Of a DNA stretch of 64,000 nucleotides, positions 42,688 to 52,793 are shown piece by piece. The notes under the pieces are model-generated. The model did not search any database. It was given only the letters and a program-made list of their open reading frames with translations, and was not told the DNA's origin. Source of the DNA: Flavobacterium sp. 5. GTDB lineage: Bacteria > Bacteroidota > Bacteroidia > Flavobacteriales > Flavobacteriaceae. The position numbers were made by a program, and so were the translations under genes. The stretch covers positions 1,674,001 through 1,738,000 of the forward strand of contig NZ_PHUE01000001.1 in assembly GCF_002813295.1 (NCBI RefSeq). The letters run 5' to 3'. Position 1 is the stretch's first letter, and each line of letters opens with the position of its first letter.

Positions 42688-44976
42688 TTAAGGTTTAATA
42701 ATCAATACCGAAGGTACCGCGCTCAACCATTCAGAACTATTATCCAATAAGTCTTTCCAACTCTCTAAACTTACAATCATTAAATCTTGATTGCTTAAAA
42801 ACTCATTATAAAGAATCGATTCATTATTTAAAATCACATTCTTAGGAAATTTTTGTTTTAAAGAACCAATAGCACTAGCAATAACAAAATTGGATTCCAT
42901 ATGTCCATTCATATCCAAAAAGGTTACAGAGGTATTATTGTTATAAATCAATTTTTGAGCATAATCAATCAAAAAAGAGTCTTCAGGACAATAAACAGGA
43001 ACAAAAACCTGATTTACTTCTTTTAATTCTTTGTCAATTAACACTCCCAAGGGTAATTTAACTTTAGAAACAATTTGTCTGGTTCTTTCATCAAACGGTG
43101 AATTAACAAACAAACCTTCCTTTCTCGTAAATTTATCCAATAACCTTTCGGGATTAATAATTCGGGATGTAAAGCCAATCACTTTACCCAATAAAGTACC
43201 TTCAAAAATAGATTTCCCTAAACCAACTAATAAAAAGTCATAATCTCCTTGATTAGCAATGTCAATTATTTCCGATTCTACATCAAGTGTCGCCTTAAAA
43301 ATAGTTGTAATTTCTTGTTTCAAAATAACAGCTTCTTTCACAATTGGACTAAAACTACTTTTCTCTTTGTCTTCAATATTAAAAGAGTGCATCTCATCAC
43401 TTAATGATAAATGCAAAGCGGTAATACTAGTCGATTCATTTTGTTTTTTCACCAAACTATGAGCTAATCTCAATAAAGATTTTCCTTTTTCATTATTTCC
43501 AAAAGAAATCAAAACCCTGTACTTACTTTGATCTATTTCCTCATCATGATCAGTAGTTTTAAAAATATAATTAATTAAATCCAAAGCAGGGCCAGTCATA
43601 AAAGTAGTCACCAACGCCATGATTACCATCATTGTAAAAACCTCGGTTGTAAGTACTCCAAGAGCCAATCCAATATTTAGAACAATTAACTCCATCAATC
43701 CTCTGGTATTCATCAAAGCTCCGATGATAAGACTGTTTCTCCAACTTTGCCCAACGAATTTGGCAGCCAAAGCACTACCAAAAAACTTACCTACTACCGC
43801 TACCAAAATAATAAAACCGGTAACTTTCCATAAATAAGGTTCATTAATCAAACCTATTTCGGTACGTAATCCTGTAAACACAAAGAACAAAGGGAGAAGC
43901 AATATTACAGATACATCTTCAACTTTAGAAATAAAAACTGTTCTAAATTTGGGAACATCTGGCATAATAGCTCCCATCATAAAAGCTCCAAACAAAGCAT
44001 GAATCCCAATTAATTCGGTAGCATACGAAGATATAATCAATAATAAAAAAAAGATAGCAACAACAGGTTTACTCAAACTGTCTTTAGAACCATATAAATC
44101 TCCAATTCGTTTCAAGAAAGGTTTAACTAAATAAATCATCATCAGCACATAAATTGCTGCCAACGAAATAATATACATTGAACTCTCAAAAGTCCCTGCT
44201 TTTACAATAGCAATCACTACAGCCAATAAACACCATGCGGTAATATCGTCGGCGGCGGCACAGGTAATAGCAATAGCTCCTAATTTTGTTTTATGCATAC
44301 CTCTTTCCTGAACAATTCGTGCCAAAACAGGAAACGCAGTAATACTCATAGCAATCCCCATAAACAAACTAAAAGAAAGAAATTTGACTCCCTCGGGTGC
44401 AAAACGATTGTAAACAAAATAAGCCAAACCAATTCCTAATGCAAATGGAATAACTATACTCGCATGACTAATAACTACAGCTTCTTTTGCTCTGTTTTTC
44501 AGTACTTTTATATCAAGTTCCATACCAATTACAAACATAAAAAGTATAAGTCCAATCTGACTCAAAAATTTTAAATTTTCTAAAGAATTAGCTGGAAAAA
44601 GTGCATGAAAAAAATCAGGAAAATACAAACCTAATAAAGATGGTCCAAGTGCAATTCCTGCAATAATTTCACCAATAACCGATGGCTGCCCAATTTTTTT
44701 AAAAACCCAACCAAAAAGACGGGCTACAAGAATAATCATTATAATTTGTGCCAATAATATAGCCAAAGGATCTTGTACATTATGAATCATTGAAGTCAAA
44801 AAATCTCCCCAGGAACTATCGCTTGCTTCTGGATGAACAATAGTTTTATTGCCTTCAAGCAGTTTCCCTTTCGTTACAATCCAATATATTAGCGCGGTAA
44901 ATCCCCCTGTAACTCCAAAATAAAACAATGTATTTCTATACTTTTTCATACCTTCTATGTAATTTCTATACTTCAC
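42688..44976 (-). CDS. Cation:proton antiporter (CPA2) with universal-stress-like C-terminus
   Basis: A 762-residue protein. An N-terminal helix and linker (1-70) precede a CPA2-type transport domain of about twelve helices (about 75-480), with GEIIAGIALGPSLLG, FVIGMELD, and CAAADDITAWCLLA carrying the conserved acidic pair typical of this family. The cytoplasmic remainder (about 490-762) resembles two universal-stress-protein-like modules (YRVLISFGNNEKGKSLLRLAHSLV). It exchanges protons for Na+ or K+ across the inner membrane; the cation cannot be read from the sequence. It stands alone. Confidence 0.9.
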   Translation of the reverse strand: MKYRNYIEGMKKYRNTLFYFGVTGGFTALIYWIVTKGKLLEGNKTIVHPEASDSSWGDFLTSMIHNVQDPLAILLAQIIMIILVARLFGWVFKKIGQPSVIGEIIAGIALGPSLLGLYFPDFFHALFPANSLENLKFLSQIGLILFMFVIGMELDIKVLKNRAKEAVVISHASIVIPFALGIGLAYFVYNRFAPEGVKFLSFSLFMGIAMSITAFPVLARIVQERGMHKTKLGAIAITCAAADDITAWCLLAVVIAIVKAGTFESSMYIISLAAIYVLMMIYLVKPFLKRIGDLYGSKDSLSKPVVAIFFLLLIISSYATELIGIHALFGAFMMGAIMPDVPKFRTVFISKVEDVSVILLLPLFFVFTGLRTEIGLINEPYLWKVTGFIILVAVVGKFFGSALAAKFVGQSWRNSLIIGALMNTRGLMELIVLNIGLALGVLTTEVFTMMVIMALVTTFMTGPALDLINYIFKTTDHDEEIDQSKYRVLISFGNNEKGKSLLRLAHSLVKKQNESTSITALHLSLSDEMHSFNIEDKEKSSFSPIVKEAVILKQEITTIFKATLDVESEIIDIANQGDYDFLLVGLGKSIFEGTLLGKVIGFTSRIINPERLLDKFTRKEGLFVNSPFDERTRQIVSKVKLPLGVLIDKELKEVNQVFVPVYCPEDSFLIDYAQKLIYNNNTSVTFLDMNGHMESNFVIASAIGSLKQKFPKNVILNNESILYNEFLSNQDLMIVSLESWKDLLDNSSEWLSAVPSVLIIKP

Positions 44977-45139
44977 CTAAAAAAGTGCTAAGATGAGAAT
45001 TTCAAATATATAATTTATAATGCATAAATTATCTTATTGTAAACAAAAATAAAGTCAAAATATACCGTTTGATAACTAGAAAATCGAAGCATATCGTGAG
45101 ATTTATAACCGATTTGTTTACATTTGCATGCATTTTAAA

Positions 45140-47509
45140 ATGAATATGAAAAAGAAAATAACAGTTGGATTTTGGGAAACTATAGCCCGAATTGTACTTA
45201 AAAATAGAATAACAATACTTGGAGCAATTCTTGCCATTACCATTTTTCTTGCTTTTCAGTGGAAAAACTTAGGGATGACCTATACCGAAGCTAATCTACT
45301 TCCTAAAAAACATATTGTAAATAAACAATATCAGGACTTCTTAAATAAATTTGGAGAAGAAGGCAATCTTATCGTAATAGGATTTAAAAACAATACTTTT
45401 TTTACTCCCAAAGCTTTTGCTGCCTGGAATGAATTAATGACAGGTTTGAAAAATTCTAAAGAAGTAGATTTGGTTGTTTCTTTAAATGATTTAAAAAAAC
45501 TTGAAAAAGATACTGTTGCTCAAAAATTCGAGTTGGCTCCACTTATTGATCAAAAACAAATTCAGAATCCAAAATATCTTCAAAAAATCAAATTTGAGTT
45601 ATTCAACAATCTTCCTTTTTATGAAGGTTTACTATTTAACAAAGAATCTGGAAGTATTCGATCTGCAGTTTATCTCAATAAAAAAATTGTAAATACAGCA
45701 GCCAGAAAAACATTCATTCTGGAAAATCTTGTGCCAAAAATCGACAAGTTCGAAAAAACTACAGGTATTGATCTTCGCGTTTCGGGTATGCCTTACATTC
45801 GTACAATTAATGCCGAAAACATGAAAGGTGAAATTGGCTTATTCATTGGAGCTGCTTTATTTATTACCTCTTTAATTTTCTTTCTGTTTTTCCAATCATT
45901 CAGAGCCACTATTATTTCGATGTGTATATTGATTATAGGCGTAATGTGGTCTTTTGGAACACTTGGTCTATTTCATTATAAAATAACAATTCTTACCGCT
46001 ATTATTCCGCCTTTAATTATTGTTATTGGGGTTACCAATTGTATCTTTTTGATTAACAAGTATCAACAGGAAATAAAATTACATCAAAATCAAGCCAAAG
46101 CTTTACAACGTGTAATTTCTACAATTGGAGTTTCTACATTAATGACCAATTTGACAACTGCTGCAGGTTTTGCCACCTTTATGATTACTGGAAATGACTT
46201 ATTATTTGAATTTGGTTTAGTCACCTCAATAAATGTAATTACGGTTTATCTACTTACGCTAGTTATTGTACCTATTGTGTATAGCTTTATGGAGGTTCCA
46301 AAACCAGAACATTTAAAACACTTAACCAGAACCTACATTTCATCGCTTCTAGACTGGGTAGAAAACGTTGTAAAAAACCGTCGAAAAACAATCTATATTA
46401 TTTATGGTGCATTCTTGATTTTTAGCGTAATTGGTGTTTCTCAAATAAAAGTTTCAGGAAGTTTAATTGGTGAAATGCCAAAATCCGCTTCTTTTTTTAA
46501 AGACATTATCTTTTTTGAAAAAGAGTTTAACGGAGTAATGCCATTAGAAATAATGGTAGACACCAAACATAAAAAAGGAGTATTGAAACTCTCAACGATG
46601 AAAAAAATGGATGAATTGCAAAAAACTATTGCATCGCTTCCAGAATTATCGAAACCAGTTTCTATTGTCAATTTAGTTAAATATTCCAAACAAGCATATT
46701 ATAATGGTAAACCAGAATATTATGAATTGCCTACTTCACAAGAACAGGCTTTTATATTGTCGTATGCCAAAAATGCCACCAAAAACAGTAAAGACAACTT
46801 GATGAAAAGCTATGTAGATTCTACAGGACAATATGCCCGAATCACAACTTTCATGAAGGACATTGGAACTGAAGAAATGGAAAGAGTCGAAAATAAATTA
46901 CAGACCAAAATAGACAGTATTTTTCCGAAAGAACGTTACAATGTTACCCTTACTGGAAAAGCCTTGGTTTTCCAAAAAGGAACTTCCTACCTTGTAGACA
47001 ACCTTAGAGAATCACTAATATTTGCCATTTTTCTTATTGCGGGATTAATGACCTATTTGTTCCGTTCTGCAAAAATGGTTATGGCATCTGTAATTACAAA
47101 CGTATTGCCGCTTTGTATCACATCTGGACTGATGGGTTATTTTGGTATTCCGTTAAAACCTTCTACAATATTAGTTTTTAGTATTGCTTTTGGTATTTCT
47201 GTAGACAATGCAATTCAGTTTATGGCAAAATACCGCTATGATCTGAATTTGAACAATGGTAAAATAAAAAAATCTGTTTTTAGTGCTTTGAGAGAAACGG
47301 GTATTAGTACTTTTTATACATCAGTGGTACTGATTGTAGGATTTGCGACTTTCACACTTTCAAGCTTCAGCGGAACAATTGCATTGGGAGGATTAATTTC
47401 ATGTACACTTGCGTTTGCTATGTTTGCAAACTTATTGGTTTTACCTGCTTTGGTATTGACTTTTGAAAAAAAGAGAACCAAGAAAGAAGATCAGCCTCTG
47501 GAAGAGTAA
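45140..47509 (+). CDS. MMPL/RND-family transporter
   Basis: The start is placed at ATG 45140 (or 45146), since a consensus -7 box TACATTTG (45119-45126) ends just before the more upstream ATG 45128. The product of about 789 residues has the twelve-helix MMPL/SSD arrangement: helix 1 at about 23-40, an extracytoplasmic domain, helices 2-6 (about 205-375), a second domain, and helices 8-12 (about 610-775), with ILVFSIAFGISVDNAIQF in the second half. Such exporters move lipids or hydrophobic compounds using the proton gradient. There are no hopanoid or lipid synthesis neighbours, so the substrate is unknown. Confidence 0.88.
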   Translation: MNMKKKITVGFWETIARIVLKNRITILGAILAITIFLAFQWKNLGMTYTEANLLPKKHIVNKQYQDFLNKFGEEGNLIVIGFKNNTFFTPKAFAAWNELMTGLKNSKEVDLVVSLNDLKKLEKDTVAQKFELAPLIDQKQIQNPKYLQKIKFELFNNLPFYEGLLFNKESGSIRSAVYLNKKIVNTAARKTFILENLVPKIDKFEKTTGIDLRVSGMPYIRTINAENMKGEIGLFIGAALFITSLIFFLFFQSFRATIISMCILIIGVMWSFGTLGLFHYKITILTAIIPPLIIVIGVTNCIFLINKYQQEIKLHQNQAKALQRVISTIGVSTLMTNLTTAAGFATFMITGNDLLFEFGLVTSINVITVYLLTLVIVPIVYSFMEVPKPEHLKHLTRTYISSLLDWVENVVKNRRKTIYIIYGAFLIFSVIGVSQIKVSGSLIGEMPKSASFFKDIIFFEKEFNGVMPLEIMVDTKHKKGVLKLSTMKKMDELQKTIASLPELSKPVSIVNLVKYSKQAYYNGKPEYYELPTSQEQAFILSYAKNATKNSKDNLMKSYVDSTGQYARITTFMKDIGTEEMERVENKLQTKIDSIFPKERYNVTLTGKALVFQKGTSYLVDNLRESLIFAIFLIAGLMTYLFRSAKMVMASVITNVLPLCITSGLMGYFGIPLKPSTILVFSIAFGISVDNAIQFMAKYRYDLNLNNGKIKKSVFSALRETGISTFYTSVVLIVGFATFTLSSFSGTIALGGLISCTLAFAMFANLLVLPALVLTFEKKRTKKEDQPLEE

Positions 47510-47574
47510 CTGATTATAAATTCAATACTATTACCTCTCCCGTCTTTAAGACGTAAATTCCAATATTTTTCGAT

Positions 47575-47779
47575 AAAAAATCCAGCTCAAAAGGCTACCG
47601 TGTGGACACAAATAGTAAATATTACTTTTTAACCACAAATTTCACAAATTAGCACAAATTCGGTATAGTGAAAATAGTTATTGGGTTGATTTAGCATCTT
47701 CAAATTTGTGCTAATTTGTGAAATTTGTGCTTGATTTTATACTTATGTCCACACGGTAGCCTTTTGAGCTGGATTTTTT
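47575..47779. mobile_element. Nested perfect inverted repeat, MITE-like
   Basis: The outer arms are 33-bp perfect inverted repeats: 47575-47607 begins AAAAAATCCAGCTCAAAAGG and 47747-47779 is its complement. Nested inside, ACCACAAATTTCACAAATTA... (47632-47660) is complementary to 47703-47731 over about 27 bp, leaving a 42-nt centre. The whole 205-bp unit could fold into one long hairpin and encodes no protein. This is the architecture of a non-autonomous miniature element, but I cannot see a clear target duplication or a matching transposase in the window. Confidence 0.72.
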
Positions 47780-47991
47780 TATTGGATTCTTTTGGCTGAC
47801 TTTGGAGATGTCTCAAACAAAATATTCTCATCGGCGTCGCAAAATAATTATTACGCCAGCCCACCCCTATTATACTAATGAGTCTTTTTATATCATAGTT
47901 ATAAGATCTACAATTATTTCACACTAATGTCTACTGCTATAAATGCGCAGTATATGTACCTATTTTAACCATTACTACTTCCTCTACTACT

Positions 47992-48250
47992 GCTTTTGGG
48001 TAGTAGACCTACCCTTTATACCTCCTTTACCTACCCTTTTTGGGTAGTACTACTCCCCCTTTCAGGGAGTAAGACTCCTGCTTTGGGGGAGTAGACCTAC
48101 CCCTTATACCCCCTTTACCTACCCTTTTTGGGTAGTACTACTCCCCCTTTTAGGGAGTAAGACACCTGCTTTGGGGGAGTATACCTACGGTTTATACCCC
48201 TTATGGCTCCCCATTTAGGGCAGTATCACTCCCGCTTTAGGGGTGCATAA
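47992..48250. repeat. GC-rich 88-bp tandem repeat (about three copies)
   Basis: The landmark GCTTTGGG(G/T)(G)AGTA recurs at 47992, 48080 and 48168, giving an exact 88-bp period; the third copy is diverged at its end. Each unit holds about four 22-bp subunits with short inverted arms such as ACCCTTTTTGGGT and CTCCCCCTTTTAGGGAG. The array is far richer in G and C than its surroundings and noncoding in all frames. Could be a satellite, a protein-binding array or a structured RNA. Confidence 0.85.
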
Positions 48251-48311
48251 CAACCTAGCATCCATAAATTTACAGGTACGGAAAAATACTCATACGAGCA
48301 GAAATAATCTA

Positions 48312-48674
48312 TTAACCTACTTTTAATTTAGGCTTTAGGAATAATAGTAGTGTTGCATAAATCTGAATTACAGACTGTAATACAGTAATGACAGCATTAA
48401 AAGGATGATTGGCAAATTCCTCTTTTATAAATTTTGGCAATGAATTGAATCCCAAAATGATTAAAAACAATAGGAGGAATTTAACCCAAGAGATTCCAAA
48501 TCTAATAAGCAATCCTACAGCAAAAACTAATGAAATAGACATTACACAAAGGATTGTTGCTTTCTTTGACACAAGTATATCTGGTGAAAGCAAAAAATTA
48601 ATACTACCAAGACCAGCAGATATAAAAATTAGATTTGATGATTTAATAAAATTGGTATTTAAAGAAGTTTTCAT
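48312..48674 (-). CDS. Hypothetical four-helix membrane protein
   Basis: A protein of 120 residues from ATG 48674 (MKTSLNTNF); a start 12 bp upstream is also possible. It has four hydrophobic segments (about 12-30, 41-58, 63-79 and 93-113) separated by short loops with KK, RF and KEEF. I do not recognise a family. It lies between the repeat array and a long noncoding stretch, without operon partners. The pattern of helices and a basic N-terminus support a real inner-membrane protein. Confidence 0.7.
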   Translation of the reverse strand: MKTSLNTNFIKSSNLIFISAGLGSINFLLSPDILVSKKATILCVMSISLVFAVGLLIRFGISWVKFLLLFLIILGFNSLPKFIKEEFANHPFNAVITVLQSVIQIYATLLLFLKPKLKVG

Positions 48675-48956
48675 TTTCTGAATCAATTAGTGTGTATTTA
48701 TAAATCAAACATAATTAATTATACCAGAAAAATTGACTCAAATAACAGATTAAAAAAAATAATAAATGACACCAAAAAGATATTTTAATTGTAACCTCTT
48801 TCAAAACTTAGAATTTTCTAAGAGATTTATTTTTCAGCAGATTATTCTAACCTTAGAATGACGAAAATAACATTAGTCAGAATCATTACTATTCTTCCTC
48901 TATTTTCTAAAAACTAATTACCTCAACTTAATTCCTTCTTAACAAACAATAATTCC

Positions 48957-49058
48957 ACTACTGCCTAGCCCTGATGGGAGGGAAAATCCTTTTATTTTTT
49001 CTTTTTAAAAATAAAAGATTTGGAAGGACAGCAGGAAATTGCTTCTAAAAATTAGCAA
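48957..49058 (+). ncRNA. Putative structured noncoding element upstream of asnS
   Basis: The stretch reads CTGCCTAGCCCTGATGGGAG, then AATCCTTTTATTTTT pairing with AAAAATAAAAGATTTGGA, then GGACAGCAGGAAATTGCTTC. The CTAGCCCTGAT box, variable pairing stem and GCAGGAAA..GCT tail recur, as I recall, in many Flavobacteriia intergenic regions, in different contexts. It may match the Flavo-1 RNA motif or a related repeat; I cannot test this here. It lies upstream of the asnS -7 box TATATTTG (49111-49118). The rest of 48675-48956 shows nothing. Confidence 0.5.
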
Positions 49059-49180
49059 TGATAAATCCTGATTACACCAATACGTACCATGACAATTAAA
49101 ACAAATCGATTATATTTGCAATAGAATTATAACATTAATTGTTTTAATTCAAATTCAGAAAATTCAAATCTAAAATTAAA

Positions 49181-50614
49181 ATGAGACACACGAGAATTAA
49201 AGACTTACTAAACAGTACCTCGATACTTCATGAAGTAAATGCAAAAGGATGGGTTAGAACTTTTAGAAACAATCAATTTATCGCATTGAATGACGGTTCG
49301 ACTATCAATAATATACAATGTGTTGTCGATTTTGAAAACACCCCAGAAGAAACTTTAAAAAGAATCACTACAGGTGCAGCAGTTTCGGTTACGGGAAATT
49401 TGGTGGAAAGTAAAGGCGCTGGACAGAAATATGAAATTCAGGTTACAAAACTAGAAATCCTTGGAGATTCGGACGCAGAGAAATTCCCAATGCAGCCTAA
49501 GAAACATTCTTTGGAATTCTTGCGTGAAAATGCGCATTTAAGAGTTAGAACAAATGCTTTTGGAGCAATCATGAGAGTACGTTCTGTTTTGTCGTATGCC
49601 GTTCATAGTTATTTTCAGCAAAAAGGATTTGTATATGTAAATACGCCAATCATTACGGGTGCTGATGCCGAAGGTGCCGGAGAAATGTTTCAAGTAACTT
49701 CGTTGCCCTTAGACAATTTACCAAAAAACGAAGAAGGCACTATTGATTACAAAAAAGATTTCTTTGGAAAACATACTAATCTTACGGTTTCGGGACAATT
49801 AGAAGGTGAAACTTTTGCGATGGCTTTGGGTCAGATTTATACTTTTGGACCAACATTTAGAGCTGAGAATTCAAATACTTCACGCCACTTGGCAGAATTT
49901 TGGATGATTGAACCAGAAGTAGCTTTCAATGATTTGGATGCCAATATGGATTTGGCAGAAGATTTTATTCAGTACGTGATTAAATATGTAATCGATAAAT
50001 GTCCTGATGATTTAAAATTCTTGGAAGGCCGTTTATTAGAAGAAGAAAAGTCAAAGCCACAAGCTGAAAGAAGCGAAATGGCTTTGTTAGAAAAGTTGAA
50101 TTTTGTTTTAGAAAATAACTTTAAACGTGTTTCATACACTGAAGCTATTGATATTTTAAGAGATTCAACTCCAAATAAAAAGAAAAAATTCCAATACATA
50201 ATTAACGAATGGGGAGCTGATTTACAATCGGAACACGAGCGTTATTTAGTAGAAAAACACTTTAAATGCCCAGTAATCTTATTTGATTATCCTGCTAACA
50301 TTAAAGCTTTCTACATGCGTTTGAATGAAGATGGAAAAACAGTTCGTGCGATGGATATTCTTTTCCCTGGAATTGGAGAAATCGTAGGAGGCTCTCAAAG
50401 AGAAGAGCGTTTTGATGTTTTGGTTGAAAAAATGAAAGCCTTAGGAATTGACGAAGAAGAATTATGGTGGTATTTAGATACACGCAGATTCGGATCAGCA
50501 GTTCACTCTGGCTTCGGACTTGGATTCGAAAGACTAGTGCTTTTTGTGACTGGAATGACAAACATACGTGATGTAATTGCTTTCCCGAGAACACCACAGA
50601 ACGCAGAATTCTAA
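49181..50614 (+). CDS. asnS: Asparaginyl-tRNA synthetase
   Basis: A class II synthetase charging tRNA-Asn. The 477-residue protein has an N-terminal OB-fold anticodon domain (about 15-105, [22 protein letters not shown]) and a catalytic domain with motif 1 near [21 protein letters not shown], motif 2 [25 protein letters not shown] and motif 3 [17 protein letters not shown]. The AENSNTSRH form and the C-terminal [10 protein letters not shown] fit AsnRS over AspRS. A consensus -7 box lies 62 bp upstream. rpoN follows after 72 bp. Confidence 0.96.
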   Translation: MRHTRIKDLLNSTSILHEVNAKGWVRTFRNNQFIALNDGSTINNIQCVVDFENTPEETLKRITTGAAVSVTGNLVESKGAGQKYEIQVTKLEILGDSDAEKFPMQPKKHSLEFLRENAHLRVRTNAFGAIMRVRSVLSYAVHSYFQQKGFVYVNTPIITGADAEGAGEMFQVTSLPLDNLPKNEEGTIDYKKDFFGKHTNLTVSGQLEGETFAMALGQIYTFGPTFRAENSNTSRHLAEFWMIEPEVAFNDLDANMDLAEDFIQYVIKYVIDKCPDDLKFLEGRLLEEEKSKPQAERSEMALLEKLNFVLENNFKRVSYTEAIDILRDSTPNKKKKFQYIINEWGADLQSEHERYLVEKHFKCPVILFDYPANIKAFYMRLNEDGKTVRAMDILFPGIGEIVGGSQREERFDVLVEKMKALGIDEEELWWYLDTRRFGSAVHSGFGLGFERLVLFVTGMTNIRDVIAFPRTPQNAEF

Positions 50615-50620
50615 AAATAA

Positions 50621-50679
50621 GTTGATAGTTGGTAGTTGTTGGTTGATAACCTAACAACTATCAACCAATAACTAACAAC
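50621..50679 (+). repeat. Imperfect inverted repeat of GTTGGTTGAT words between asnS and rpoN
   Basis: GTTGATAGTT (50621-50630) is complementary to AACTATCAAC (50656-50665), and GTTGTTGGTT to later AAC-rich words. The same GGTTGTTGGTTGTTGG vocabulary appears as an in-frame insert in leuS (25182-25211). It could act as a partial terminator before rpoN. Confidence 0.6.
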
Positions 50680-50686
50680 AATACAT

Positions 50687-52150
50687 ATGCTAAAGCAATT
50701 TTTAAATTTAAAAATATCACAGAAATTATCTCCACAACAAATTCAGTTGATGAAGTTAATTCAATTGCCAACGCAAGCATTTGAACAACGATTGTTGGAA
50801 GAAATGAATGAAAATCCTGCTCTTGAATCTGGAAAAGAGGATGAGTATGAAAAAGACGAGTACGATACTGAAGAATTCGATGATTATGAAGATTCAGAAG
50901 CTGACAGAATGGAAGCCGAAGATATTAACTTAGACGAATACTTAAGCAGCGACGATACTCCCGATTATAAAACACAGGTCAATAATTACAGTGATGACGA
51001 CGAAAGCAAGGAAACGCCATTTGCGGCAGCCATAAGTTTTCATCAAGACCTCATCAATCAACTAAACACTTTTATCCTGAGTGATGAAGAACGTGATATT
51101 GCTGAATTTTTGGTTGGAAGTATTGACGACACTGGATATATTAGAAGAAGTACTGCGGATTTAGTAGATGACATGGCGTTTACACAAGGACTTTACACCT
51201 CCGAAAAAGAAGTAGAATCCATTTTGCATATCATACACGAACTAGAACCGACGGGTGTGGGAGCAAGGGATTTGCAGGAATGTTTATTACTTCAGCTCAA
51301 GCACAAAACACCAACAGAATCTGTTGAATACGCAACAACTATAATCGAACATCATTTTGATGCTTTTGTGAGAAAGCATTATGATAAATTGACTCAAAAA
51401 CTCAATATTTCCAATGAACAGCTTAAAAATGCTATTCACGAAATAGAGAGACTGAATCCAAAACCTGGTGGATCTTTTTCTGGAAATAATAAAATTACTG
51501 AGAATATAGTTCCTGATTTTGCTATTCGTATCGTTGATGGTGAACTCGAACTTACCTTAAATGGCCGAAACGCTCCTACTTTACATGTTTCCAAAGATTA
51601 TCAGGAAATGATGCAAACGTATAAAGAATCGAAGGATAAATCACATTCTCAAAAAGATGCCGTACAGTTCATCAAACAAAAACTAGACTCGGCAAAATGG
51701 TTTATAGATGCTATAAAACAGCGTCAGGATACTTTGTTTGTAACGATGAATGCTATTATGCATTATCAAAAAGATTATTTACTGGATGGTGACGAAACCC
51801 GATTAAAACCAATGATCTTAAAAGACATTGCAGATATGATTGGACTCGACATATCCACCGTTTCCAGAGTAGCCAACAGTAAATATGTTGAAACTCCTTA
51901 TGGGACAAAACTAATAAAAGAATTCTTCTCGGAAGCAATGAAAAATGATCAGGGCGAAGAAGTATCTACACTCGAAATCAAAAGAATTTTACAAAATACT
52001 ATCGAAGAAGAAGACAAAAAAAATCCATTACCCGATGATCTTCTGGCTGAAATACTCAAAGAAAAAGGATATCCAATTGCTAGAAGAACTATAGCTAAAT
52101 ACCGCGAACAATTAGAAATTCCTGTGGCCCGCATGAGGAAAAAATTATAA
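50687..52150 (+). CDS. rpoN: RNA polymerase sigma-54 factor RpoN
   Basis: Sigma-54 directs RNA polymerase to -24/-12 promoters that need an activating AAA+ protein. The 487-residue protein has region I (1-48, glutamine- and leucine-rich, LKISQKLSPQQIQLMKLIQLP), an acidic region II (about 50-105), the core-binding region III with EHHFDAFVRKHYDKLTQKL, the helix-turn-helix DIADMIGLDISTVSRVANSKYVETPYG, and the RpoN box ARRTIAKYRE (465-474). All parts are intact. It follows asnS on the same strand; no enhancer-binding protein is visible in the window. Confidence 0.96.
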   Translation: MLKQFLNLKISQKLSPQQIQLMKLIQLPTQAFEQRLLEEMNENPALESGKEDEYEKDEYDTEEFDDYEDSEADRMEAEDINLDEYLSSDDTPDYKTQVNNYSDDDESKETPFAAAISFHQDLINQLNTFILSDEERDIAEFLVGSIDDTGYIRRSTADLVDDMAFTQGLYTSEKEVESILHIIHELEPTGVGARDLQECLLLQLKHKTPTESVEYATTIIEHHFDAFVRKHYDKLTQKLNISNEQLKNAIHEIERLNPKPGGSFSGNNKITENIVPDFAIRIVDGELELTLNGRNAPTLHVSKDYQEMMQTYKESKDKSHSQKDAVQFIKQKLDSAKWFIDAIKQRQDTLFVTMNAIMHYQKDYLLDGDETRLKPMILKDIADMIGLDISTVSRVANSKYVETPYGTKLIKEFFSEAMKNDQGEEVSTLEIKRILQNTIEEEDKKNPLPDDLLAEILKEKGYPIARRTIAKYREQLEIPVARMRKKL

Positions 52151-52187
52151 TTGTATTTCTCTAACCTTCTTCAAATCTCCTTTTACA

Positions 52188-52793
52188 TTGAAAAAGATAC
52201 TTCCCATATTTTCTTATATATTCCATCCGCTTTTCACACCGATACAAGCTTGTTTTTTATATTTTTTATTTCACAATGCCGACTATAATATCAAACAAAT
52301 TACTTCCTTTTTTTGGCAGGTTTCAATTGTAACTATTTTAATTCCGATGGCATTGTACTACTTACTGCGTTTTACAGGTAAAATAGATTCTATAATGATT
52401 GCCGATTTAGAACAACGCAAAATACCACTAGTGTTTCAAAGCTTTTTAATAATTTTATTGCTGCGAAAAGGAATCCCATTAGAATATTATCCAGAATTAC
52501 ATTTTTTCTTCTTAGGCGCTTTATTTAGCACCTTATTCGCACTTGGCTTACTTTATATCAAATTTAAAGCCAGCCTTCACATGCTTGCCATTTCGGCCTT
52601 AACCGTTTTTGTTTTTGGATTGAATATTCACTTACAAATGGGAAGTGTATATCTTGTTCCTTTTTTATTATTGATGAATGGATTTGTAGCTTCCTCACGT
52701 TTGGTAATGCAGGCACATACTCCCAACGAAATAATTATTGGAGTACTATTGGGTAGCATTCCTCAAATAGCATTTCTTTTTTTATGGTTATAA
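52188..52793 (+). CDS. PAP2-like membrane protein
   Basis: A 201-residue membrane protein with about six hydrophobic segments. The C-terminal half shows a degraded PAP2 pattern: KASLHMLAISALTVFV (SLHM in place of SGHA) and ASSRLVMQAHTPNEIIIGVLLGSIPQ (SRxxxxxHTxxE in place of SRxxxxxHxxxD). The lysine-rich first phosphatase motif is not evident, so catalytic activity is doubtful. It follows rpoN by 37 bp on the same strand and overlaps the converging PorT-like gene by 6 bp. Confidence 0.75.
   Translation: MKKILPIFSYIFHPLFTPIQACFLYFLFHNADYNIKQITSFFWQVSIVTILIPMALYYLLRFTGKIDSIMIADLEQRKIPLVFQSFLIILLLRKGIPLEYYPELHFFFLGALFSTLFALGLLYIKFKASLHMLAISALTVFVFGLNIHLQMGSVYLVPFLLLMNGFVASSRLVMQAHTPNEIIIGVLLGSIPQIAFLFLWL

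Noticed and set aside
47575..47779. Transposase gene associated with the inverted repeat
   Set aside because: No reading frame of useful length lies between the arms and no transposase motif was seen in the window.
47992..48250. The 88-bp array considered as a CRISPR
   Set aside because: Units are near-identical throughout with no unique spacers, the period is too long and there are no cas genes.
48409..48681. Plus-strand frame opposite the hypothetical membrane protein at 48312-48674
   Set aside because: The minus-strand product has four coherent membrane helices; the plus-strand product has no coherent features.
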